Shown in pieces: positions 47,177-58,000 of a DNA stretch of 64,000 nt (within the stretch, counting starts at the first letter, position 1; each line of letters begins with the position of its first letter). The stretch spans positions 1,414,100 through 1,478,099 of the forward strand of contig NC_020178.2 of the NCBI RefSeq assembly GCF_000224145.3, written 5' to 3'. The stretch is from Ciona intestinalis. Lineage: Eukaryota; Chordata; Ascidiacea; Phlebobranchia; Cionidae. The notes below the pieces were generated by a model. That model saw only the letters and a list, made by a program, of their open reading frames with translations, did no database searches and was not told where the DNA came from. The translations under genes and the position numbers were made by a program.

Positions 47177-48205
47177 TTAAGATTTGAACACCCGTACTGC
47201 GCGTACTATATGTTGTCTACAAATTGGACATTCTCTTAATTGCTTTCCACAAGTAATACAAGTGCTCATATGTGCACACTCCAGGAGTACACAGTCTCTA
47301 GGTCTTTCCCAGCATATTTTACAGAATAATTCATCTTTATTTGTAACATATGATGAGCTGTTTTCCTCAGTAATATCATCACTGATATTGCTCTCATTAG
47401 ACACATGGTCTTCATACAAGTTTTTTACCCTGTTCACCAACTCTGTGCGCTCCAAGACCCCTTTATAATTAACTAAGTTTTCTTGAAGCAAGGTTTTAAG
47501 CTGTTTAATTGAGTAAGACTCAATTTCTTGAACAGATTTAATCTCAGAAAGCCCGATTTTAGTCTTTTTTGCTGTTCTTTCAACTGCTGGTGATGAGAAT
47601 GCATAAGAGGTGCTTGTTTCTTCAGTTACTTCATTATTTTCTACTGTATTTGCGTTATTATGTGTTGACGTTGATTCTTCAGTGTCCTCAATCACTATCG
47701 GTGTGGCTATTGAACTATCATTGCCTGAACTTGACACATTGAATTGTTCTGCTGTAGGAAAAGACTCCTGTGTCCTTTGGTATGTGGGGGGAGTTGGCAG
47801 ATGCACAGCTGGGTCGTCGGTGCTTGAGTTTTCACTTTGATTCTGGTCAGAATTGTCATCTCTTCTTTGATCTTCATTGGCCCTATTGTCATGGGTAGTA
47901 TATGAACTTGGTGGTTGGATATTCTCACTTGATGTGATGCCGAATTGATTCTGTATCAGTTTAACCAACTCGTGCTTCTCTTTGCATGTTCTGTGCTCAA
48001 TTTTAAAGTTCTTAAGATACCCCTGTAGGTCTTTCACCTTGATTTGCATCAAGCTTGTCTTTGAGGATTTACACCTGTTGACATAGCAACACGGCCTGCA
48101 TTCTCTGCCGATGCTACAGTCAGAGCAAAATAGTTGAAAACAGTTTGAGCATCTTGACTTCCACTTTAAAATGGAGAATTGTGCAGAACAGCACGCACAA
48201 GGCAT
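47177..48205 (-). CDS. RNF34/RFFL-type RING E3 ubiquitin ligase
   Basis: An intronless 342-aa gene. Vertebrate RNF34 and RFFL (CARP1/CARP2) are E3 ligases of endosomal and plasma membranes that target apoptotic and signalling proteins. The N-terminal FYVE-like zinc finger has eight cysteines at about 3, 6, 19, 22, 27, 30, 36 and 39 (CSNCFQLFCSDC). A SAP-like helix pair is at about 52-85 (IKVKDLQGYLKN, then CKEKHELVKLI). A Ser/Thr/Asn-rich linker spans about 95-215. A second SAP-like segment is at about 228-265 (YSIKQLKTLLQENLVNYKG). The C-terminal RING is at about 295-330 (CKIC, CVLLECAHMSTCITCGK, ECPICRQ), ending RAVRVFKS as in vertebrates. All RING ligands are present. The start ATG gives the finger almost at once; vertebrate proteins have a longer N-terminus. 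It is transcribed divergently from SWT1. One human-orthologue-like gene is likely, but RNF34 versus RFFL is undecided. Confidence 0.95.
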   Translation of the reverse strand: MPCACCSAQFSILKWKSRCSNCFQLFCSDCSIGRECRPCCYVNRCKSSKTSLMQIKVKDLQGYLKNFKIEHRTCKEKHELVKLIQNQFGITSSENIQPPSSYTTHDNRANEDQRRDDNSDQNQSENSSTDDPAVHLPTPPTYQRTQESFPTAEQFNVSSSGNDSSIATPIVIEDTEESTSTHNNANTVENNEVTEETSTSYAFSSPAVERTAKKTKIGLSEIKSVQEIESYSIKQLKTLLQENLVNYKGVLERTELVNRVKNLYEDHVSNESNISDDITEENSSSYVTNKDELFCKICWERPRDCVLLECAHMSTCITCGKQLRECPICRQHIVRAVRVFKS

Positions 48206-49012
48206 ACTGCGGCGCGATTTACACGCAATGGTTAAAATTGTTAATAAATATTTCGTATAATGTCTTTTTTCTCAGGTACAAAATACTTTATAAATGAACT
48301 TCAAAATGCATCCAACATTGTCTTAATTTTTTACACTTTTCCGACCGTTTTTAAAACATCTAAATCAAATGTTTTTGCCTAACACAATATTAACTGTTAA
48401 AACAATAAAGCAGTGATAAATTTTACGTAATACACCTTAAGTAATGACTTATTTCATCTCCTTTTACATTAACAAACAACGAGTGTTGTTCACTAAAAAC
48501 AGAACGCGTCTAACAGTGTTTAGTATTGTGAAATAAACAACATAGTAACGCGTTTAAATACATTAATAAGATCAAATAATGTATGTTTTTTATTTATTTA
48601 CTTTATGTCGTGAATTTTTAGATTTAATTATTCACATACGTCTTATATTTATGCGCCGATTTACATTGTAAACTAGACGGGGACGATTTAGTTTTTTAAT
48701 TTACCATTTCTATGAGAATAAGGTATTTAAATATGGGGAACCCCCGCCGTGGAATAGCAAAGTTAAAATTTAGATTTGTGTTCTGTTTTTTAAACTGATA
48801 AATAGGTTTGTATCGCGCTAGAGATATTAGGACCACTGTAGAGACGAACAGAGTAATCTAGGTTAACTGAAAATTCGTAACGTTTAAAGTTTTTGAAGTT
48901 ATAAAACGTTTTTCCATCGTGCTTTTTGCGATCTTTTACAGTTACCTCTATGTTACCTTTATCTAACCAAATTGGTTATTTACTGCACATTTCTCATTCA
49001 ATTATTCAGGAA
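48206..49012. promoter_or_regulatory. Head-to-head intergenic region, RNF34-like / SWT1
   Basis: About 807 bp separate the two divergent start codons. It is one of the few stretches in the window with no recognisable SINE, MITE or minisatellite. It is AT-rich with no obvious TATA box. This placement suggests a shared or bidirectional promoter, which is inference. A possible acceptor (attattcag, ending 49009) lies just before the SWT1 ATG and could be a cis or spliced-leader trans-splice site. Confidence 0.5.
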
Positions 49013-52000
49013 ATGGCTTCAACTGTTAAAATATCCCCAAAGGAATTATCCAAAGTACAGAATCAACTCCCACAAGGCTGGGTAGCCAAAGAATCGTTAA
49101 AATATAAAGGACATATCTTCTACTTTAATGTCTCTGCAGGTACAAGTACATGGACGAGGCCTACTCGTACCTACAGGTACCTTTAAGCTATTTTACGTTG
49201 TTTGAATTTGTTTTATTAATTTTTCTCAGAGCTTCAACTATAAGATATATGTATATAGTAGGGTTGGGACAATCAGACACCTTTTTATTCTATTTTCTCG
49301 TCACATTTTGTAGTAAAAGAAGAACATTCACAGAATTATAAAACGTATCCTCACAACTCCCATAGACCGTTGTTAATTGTTCAAAATACGATTGGGATAT
49401 TTAGGTATTATGTGCTAAAGTTGTCCCATCTTTCCCCACCCTACCATATTCCCCACCATACTATATATACATATATATTATGTTATACTATAGAGAAAAG
49501 TAAAGCACAATCTACTTCTTCATTTAAAAATGTTGGAAAGAAGAGAAAATCTGGAGATATGCTGGAAATAAATACATCTAAAACAACTATTGCAAATAAC
49601 AAAAGTGATAATCACCAAAAAGTAAAAACTAGAAAAAGACGAAAGAAAAATAAAATATTAAAACAAGAAGACACTGCAAATAACAACAACAAGATAACAA
49701 ACAGTTCAACTAGTGATATTTCAATTGACTCTTTATTTGAATCCCCTGGAACTACAAACAAACAACAGGAAGAAAATGCAAGAAGAAAACAAGAAGAATA
49801 CCAAACACTGGACATGCCGCCATTGATTGATGTGGAACAATTAGCCATTGTTTCCAAACAATCACCAAAACAATCACCATTATCACATAACACACAAAAA
49901 TCACAATTACTGCAAAACAAGATTTCATATTCACCAAGTGACTTAAAAACCCCAACCAAAGTCACCCCTAAATTTAACCCCAATGTTACCCCCAAGTTCA
50001 CCCACAATGTTACCCCCAAGTTCACCCACAATATTACACCCAAAGTTACCCCTAAAGTTGGCTCATCACCCCGCACACCAAGTAGCGTTACCCCAACCAA
50101 AACTACACCAAAAGTAACCCTATCGCGAAAAGTAACTTCTAATAGAAGAAGATCAAATATCTTTATAAATCCCTTATGTGATGATGGAAATGAAGACAAT
50201 GTTGATGAAATTACTCGCCCAGTTATCTCTCCAAAAGTTGTAAGACCAATTATCACTCATCATAAAGTGAGTTATCGTTTGCTTTTATTTTAATGTATGG
50301 CTGACAATTTAGTCAGCCCTTATGGGACAATTGGGTTGGAGCAATTCTTATTAAGTAAATTGTCCTGAAACCATACACATATAAGCGATGAGCCTTGAAC
50401 CCATGACCTCTAAGCTAGAGAATGCTGAATGTAGTTTTATTGAACATGGTCTGCATATTATAGCAATTGGGCCAATAGCATGCAGTGTTTGGGTTAATTA
50501 GTTGCACTTCCTTTTATCCGACCTGTAGCACAGATAAGCGTGCCTGCCTCTAACCCAGAGGTAATGGGTTTAAGGCTCAATGCTACTACCTTTGTGGGCG
50601 TATGTGTCCTTGGGCAAGACATTTAGCGGCAATTGCTCCAACCCAACAGTGTTTGGTTTAATTGGTTGCACTTCATTTTATTTTCAAGACACCTAAAGCT
50701 CAAGTTGTTAAGGATAAAGATCCTGCTGAAGTTGAAGTGATGGACACATCAGATACAATATACAACTGTAAAGGTGGCTAATATAGGTTAAACTGAAAAA
50801 ATACCCCCAAAAAATAATCACCTACAAAGTAACATACTTGGTAACTCATAAGCTGGCACAAGGTGTATGAAACAGAACACCCGTGTTTACTACTATCATT
50901 GGCATAACACACAAGGATAAAGTAAGTTACTTTTATTCATTTATATATTTAGCATTTATTACCCCATATCCCAAGCTGGAGAGAGATGTCTCTCTATTGA
51001 TTTAAACGTAATTTATGTTCAGATATACCAAAAGCAATAGAAGAGAAAGAATCCACACCTGCCATTACAAACGCACCTCCCAATGCAAATGCCATCTTAT
51101 TCATTGTAGTTGATACAAACATATTGTTGTACTCAAGTTGTTTGAAAGATATTGACTTCATTATTAATTGGTGCCCACCTCCAAGGACGATGTTTCGACG
51201 AGCTGTTGTTGTTGTGCCTTGGGTTGTTCTTCAGGTATTAAATAAAGGAATGTAACTTGTTTCTTAAAAAGTTACATATGTGGTTACTTGTAAGCTGGCA
51301 CGAGGTGTATGAAACAGAACACCCGTGTTATAACGACTGTTGTTTTCGAACCACGTGAGGATAAAGTAAGTACATTCAATTCAATCCTTCCATGGTTGGA
51401 AACAACAGTGGTTATAACACGAGTGTTCTCTCTCATGGTTAAGATTGTTCGGGTATATGTCAAAATCAAAATATTATTAATTGTTGTTGCATGGGTCATG
51501 CTTCAGGTATTAAATGTTAATTGACACTGCTATATTCTATATTGGGTCTAAGACAACAGTTTTCTAATGCTTGATTCTTAATGTTGTTTAATTTGATTTA
51601 ACTGATTAGAAATAGTTTTGTATAAGTAATGGTTTAATATACTATTGTTTACATGCAGGAGCTTGACCATTTGAAGACAAACAAACAGACAGCAGCAAAA
51701 GCAAGACGATCAATCGCATTTCTTAATAGGTAAAATGGACTTATATTTTTACCAATATGTTTTCAACCACAATCACATTTCAGACATTTTTCTTGCAAGA
51801 AACCTGGAATTCGGGGCCAAACTATATTAGAAGCAGCTGCTGTTGTGGGTGAGTGTATGGTCTGTTGTTAGGTTTTTGTGGTAGGTATTATTTCACTACA
51901 TACATACATATATATATATGAGCTTCTTGCGATAAATAAGTTAAAATAAAACTATTTTAATTACCAGATGCAAATTTCCGTTTAGCAAACAAATTATTCG

Positions 52001-55000
52001 TTGTGGGCATATGTGTCCTTGGATAAGACTTTCAACTATTGAACGCCATGGCAAAATAAGTTACAATTAAACTGTTTTTATCACCAGATGGATTAAACAT
52101 TGAAATAAACGATGACAGACTCCTACAATGTTGTTTCTTCTTTTCAAGATTGCCAGGAAAACATAAAACGTTGTTGTTTACAAATGATTCAAACCTGGCA
52201 AACAAAGCTATGATTAATAGCTTCATGTAAGATGATTAACATTAATTTATCAACATCATAAACTTAACTGTTTTTGAGGCACAACTTTTTTTACTGTTGC
52301 TGCCAGGTCTATTATACTTGTATTTTGGCTTTTCTGGCAAGAATTTTACTTGAGTGTCATTTCACAACAGCATCGTAGCAAAGTGGTTAGGGCACGTGTC
52401 TATAACCCAGGGGTAATGGGTTCAAGGCTCGCCGTTGCTACCATTGTAGGCGTATGTGTCCTTGGGCAAGACACTTAACGGCAATTGCTCCAACCCAGTG
52501 GTTACTAATGGGTTGTCTAAATTATCAGAAATACATAAAAAAATAATCAATCACAAAGTAACATACTTGGTAACTCTCAAGCTGGCATGAGGTGTATGAA
52601 ATATAACACTTGTGTTTAACGTCTGTCCTATCTGGCGCGTGAGGATAAAGTAACTTACATTTCATGTTAAACATCCAAGATAAAACGTTAGTAATTCAAG
52701 TGAACCACCTTACAGGAGTTATTCCAACTTACAAGCACTAATGAAAGGTGTAACTGAATATACTTCACTTCCTAATCCAGTACTTGATGAAGAAGGTTCA
52801 ACAAAACCTGTAATACCAAGTAAGGATCTATGTAAAAGCTTTCTAATAACCACTGTAATACCAAGTAAGGAGTTTATGTAAAAACTTTCCATTACTACTA
52901 ACAACGGGACGCTATACCTACTAACAGGGAGCACTAGTTGTATGTGTTCTTAGGCAATACAGTTAATGTACATTTCTCCAACCCAGTGATCACCTATAGA
53001 CTGTAACAATTCTATATTTATGACCAACTGAGGCCTAAATCTTAGCACCAATTACATATTATACTGTAGGAGCTTACACATTTACAAAAAAAGAACAAGA
53101 TTTAATTAAAAGCAAAATCTAATTAATATCTTCTTACAGCTCCCAGAGGGTCCTCCACATCCTCTATAGTGGAGGAAGACACCCCAAAGTCCATGGTCCT
53201 CCAGTTATCACTGGAGCAGATGCATCTTGCTCTCTGTGTGATCCTGGAGACAGAGATGAGGGAAGCATATGGGAGGATTTGGGAGGAAGTTGTGGTAAAG
53301 AGGCCACCATGGAGTTTAGCAGGTTGGGGTTTCTTATCCATATTATTTGTTAATATTATTTGGATTCTTTTTATTACATTTTATTAAAAATCCAAAGGTA
53401 CATCATTTCATCCTCAGTTATTCAATAGTTAGTTGAAAAAACAGCGTTTTAAAAACTATAAACGTCCAACATTCCGTCTGTCATTAGGCAAGAAATCATC
53501 ATAGTTCACCGTCTGGTCTAAAGCATGTTTAAGTGTCTTGATTAATTTTCCACATTTATACATTTTATTTAAATTATTTTAATCTCTTTTTAAACTTAAA
53601 TCTTTTTTTTAAAATTAAAATCCTTTTTTTCCCCCAGATTAAACTCTTTTCCCCCCCAGATTAAACTCTTTTTTCCCCCAGATTAAACTCTTTTTACCCC
53701 CGNNNNNNNNNNNNNNNNNNNNNNNNNNNNNNNNNNNNNNNNNNNNNNNNNNNNNNNNNNNNNNNNNNNNNNNNNNNNNNNNNNNNNNNNNNNNNNNNNN
53801 NNNNNNNNNNNNNNNNNNNNNNNNNNNNNNNNNNNNNNNNNNNNNNNNNNNNNNNNNNNNNNNNNNNNNNNNNNNNNNNNNNNNNNNNNNNNNNNNNNNN
53901 NNNNNNNNNNNNNNNNNNNNNNNNNNNNNNNNNNNNNNNNNNNNNNNNNNNNNNNNNNNNNNNNNNNNNNNNNNNNNNNNNNNNNNNNNNNNNNNNNNNN
54001 NNNNNNNNNNNNNNNNNNNNNNNNNNNNNNNNNNNNNNNNNNNNNNNNNNNNNNNNNNNNNNNNNNNNNNNNNNNNNNNNNNNNNNNNNNNNNNNNNNNN
54101 NNNNNNNNNNNNNNNNNNNNNNNNNNNNNNNNNNNNNNNNNNNNNNNNNNNNNNNNNNNNNNNNNNNNNNNNNNNNNNNNNNNNNNNNNNNNNNNNNNNN
54201 NNNNNNNNNNNNNNNNNNNNNNNNNNNNNNNNNNNNNNNNNNNNNNNNNNNNNNNNNNNNNNNNNNNNNNNNNNNNNNNNNNNNNNNNNNNNNNNNNNNN
54301 NNNNNNNNNNNNNNNNNNNNNNNNNNNNNNNNNNNNNNNNNNNNNNNNNNNNNNNNNNNNNNNNNNNNNNNNNNNNNNNNNNNNNNNNNNNNNNNNNNNN
54401 NNNNNNNNNNNNNNNNNNNNNNNNNNNNNNNNNNNNGTATAGTAGATNGTAGATAAATTATAAAATATAAAAAATTGTTGGTCAAATACAACTTAACTTA
54501 TATAAACACCTGTGAAAAGTGGTGCAACCAATTCAAGGTTATTGTTTGTTAACACTTTGTAAAACTAGCTGTCTAAAATACTGAAGTGTCGGTCAAATAC
54601 AACTTAACTTATATAAACACCTGTGAAAAGTGGTGCAACAATTCAAGGTTATTGTTTTGTTGACACTTTGTAAAACTAGCTGTCTAAAATACTTAAAAAA
54701 TCCTCCAGTTAGCCATTTCTGCGATTCATTTCCAGAGCTACTTAAAGATATTATCAAACGACCCGAAAAATAGGGGAGAAAAAGAAGAAAGGAAACACCA
54801 TACATTAGAGAGTGATGGTAAGTGTTATTACTCATAGTTTTTTAAGCTATTATAATAATTACAATGTTAACTAAATACAGAGAAAGAAGGAAGACAACAC
54901 CATGTTTCAGAGAGCAGTGGTTAGTATTATGTATATTATGTGTGTTGCTACCAGGTGTATTATAAGTGTGAAAAAGATCTTCTGGCAATTGTTGGTATAT

Positions 55001-58000
55001 GTTGTTGCTGCCAGGTGTATTATAAGTGTGAAAGAGATCTTCTGGCAATTGTTGGTATATGTGTGTTGCTACCAGGTGTATTATAAGTGTGAAAAAGATC
55101 TTCTATAGTGTGTTGATTGATACTCGTTTGATATCGCAATGTAACATCCAATATTATTTTATAGATGATTTCGGCAGTGTTGCCGCCATGAGTGATGTCG
55201 ATTCTATNNNNNNNNNNNNNNNNNNNNNNNNNNNNNNNNNNNNNNNNNNNNNNNNNNCTAAAACTTCGTTCACAGCCAACTATAAGTTTGAACTTGAATG
55301 GTTGGAGAGTTGTATTTCATTTATAGCTGGGGTTTGTCAAAAAAGGAAATACGAACATTCAGTTCATGCCGCGCTTATTAAGCTAAAGGTGAGGTATAGT
55401 AGATTGTAGATAAATTATAAAATATAAAAAATTGTTGGTCAAATACAACTTAACTTATATAAACACCTGTGAAAAGTGATGCAACCAATTCAAGGTTATT
55501 GTTTTGTTAACACTTAGTAAAACTAGCTGTCTAAAATACTTAAAAAATCCTCCAGTTAGCCATTTCTGCGATTCATTTCCAGAGCTACTTAAAGATATTA
55601 TCAAACGACCCGAAAAATAGGGGAGAAAAAGAAGAAAGGAAACACCATACATTAGAGAGTGATGGTAAGTGTTATTACTCATAGTTTTTTAAGCTATTAT
55701 AATAATTACAATGTTAACTAAATACAGAGAAAGAAGGAAGACAACACCATGTTTCAGAGAGCAGTGGTTAGTATTATGTATATTATGTGTGTTGCTACCA
55801 GGTGTATTATAAGTGTGAAAAAGATCTTCTGGCAATTGTTGGTATATGTTGTTGCTGCCAGGTGTAATATAAGTGTGAAAGAGATCTTCTGGCAATTGTT
55901 GGTATATGTTGTTGCTGCCAGGTGTAATATAAGTGTGAAAGAGATCTTCTGGCAATTGTTGGTATATGTTGTTGCTGCCAGGTGTAATATAAGTGTGAAA
56001 AAGATCTTCTATAGTGTGTTGATTGATACTATCGCAATAAACATCCAATATTATTTTATAGATGATAACGGCAGTGTTGCCGCCATGAGTGATGTCGATT
56101 CAATTGACTTTGTCAGCAGTGATGTGCAACAAGAAACAACATTATTCTGGGACGCACTGGACAAGGTATGATCAAGGTTCCATAGCATAATAAGCCATGG
56201 ACCTGAAATTCGGGCTAAAGTGGGCCCATTACTCCAACTTTAGGCCCAAAATAGCCCATTATCCCAATTTAGAAACTTTAAGCGAAAAATGGCCCATTAA
56301 TGGGCCAATTTCGCCCAAAGTTGGGATAATGGGCCAAATATGGCCTTAGGTTAGGGTACTGGGCCAACTCTGGGCTAAAGTTGGGGTAATGGGCCAAGTA
56401 ATAGACCTATCTTGCCTAAAGTTGGGTTAATGGGCCAATCTGGCCCAAAGTTAGCATAATGGGCCTTTAATTAGCCACTTCTGGCCTGAATTGGGATAAT
56501 GGGCCAATTCTAGCCAAAGTTGGAGTAATGGTCCAAGTAATAGGCCAATTCTAGCCTAAAGTTGGGAAAATGGGCTATTTTTAACCTATTACTTGGCCCA
56601 TTATTCCCAACTTTAAGCCAAAAATAGCCCATTATTTCAACTTTAGGCTAGAATTGGCCTATTATCCCAACTATAGGCCAAAAATAGCCGATTATTTTGA
56701 CTTAAAGCTAGAATTGGCTCATTATCCCAACTTTAGGCTAGAATTGGCTCATTACTTGGCCAATTACCCCAACTTTAGGCCAAAATTGGCCCATTATCCA
56801 AACTTTAGGCCAAAATTGGCCCATTATCCCAACTTTAGGCCAAAAATAGCCCATTATCCCAACTTAATGGCCAAAAATAGTCCATTGTCCCAACTTCAGG
56901 CCAGAATTGGCCCATTGCTCTAACTTTAGGCCAGAAATGGCCCATTATCCCAACTTTAGGCCATGATTGGCCAATTACTCCAACTTTAGGCTAGAATTGG
57001 CCCATTACCCCAACTTTAGGCCAGAATTGGCCCATTACCCCAACTTTAGGCCAGAATTAGCTTATTGTCCCAACTTAGGGCTAGAGTTGGACTATTACTC
57101 AAACTTTAGGCCAGAATTGGCCCTTTATTCCAAAGATTTATGAACATATGAGAAATGAGAAATTACATTCATATTTATAACAGATTTGACAAATTATATT
57201 GAATATTTACTACAGGTATGGGGGTCAGTGATAGACCACTGTGTTGCAATCTTTATCAGTTTAAACTTTACTTCACCTTCCGTTGTTAACGTGGGACCTC
57301 CTGAACTACAACAACAGCTCAGCGGGGGTTTGAACCTGCAACCCCCGGGTCCTGAAGTAGCAATACATGTTCTGCCAATGTTTGCTACTTTAGTTGACAA
57401 CCTTGGGGCTTCCATTGAAAGGTGAGGTTGCTGAGTGAATGAATGTAACTTATTTATCCTCAACGACAATCGTTATAACACAAGTGTTCTATTTCATACA
57501 CCTTATGCTTGCTTACGAGTTACTACATATGTAACTTATTTATTCTCGCGTGGCTTGACAATGACAGTCGTTATAACACAGGTGTTCTATTTTATACACC
57601 TTATGCCTGCTTACAAATTACTCCGTATGTAACTTGTTTATCCTCGCATGGCGGAGCAACCACAGTTGTTATAACACGGGTGTTCTGTTACATACACCTC
57701 GTGCCTACGAGTTACCACATATGTAACTTTGTTGGTTATTACATTTTTTAATTTTGTAATTTCTTTTACTGTATTGGTAACAATTTAGAAAACAAGCACT
57801 GAGTAAGGCAATTGCCGTGTGTTCATAATAAATGTTAAATAATCCACAGGTTCCTCACACTATGTAGTACAGAAGGCAACCCTCTTACCTCCCATGATTG
57901 CCTTGATGTTTTACAAACATTATGGACGACTTCACAAGCATTGGCTGTCACAACTGATATTGAAAAGTAAGTTGGCAATAAAAATTTACAAAAAAACATG

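Larger units (their letters stand above)
54437..56165 (+). repeat. Large near-identical tandem duplication of SWT1 exons
   Basis: The block 54437-55207 is repeated at 55393-56104. Both contain the same three exon starts: 54709-54817 and 55556-55664, 54881-54919 and 55728-55766, and 55165 and 56062. Differences are a 108-bp extra monomer in the first copy, three versus four copies of a 60-bp intron repeat, and a few substitutions (ttcggc versus aacggc). The first copy breaks off in a 50-N gap inside its third exon. Used together, the two copies would repeat the same residues, so only one is expected in the protein. Confidence 0.88.

Noticed and set aside
49612-50256. 214-codon open frame on the minus strand
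   Set aside because: It is the antisense shadow of the SWT1 linker exon, which matches SWT1 order and frame on the plus strand.
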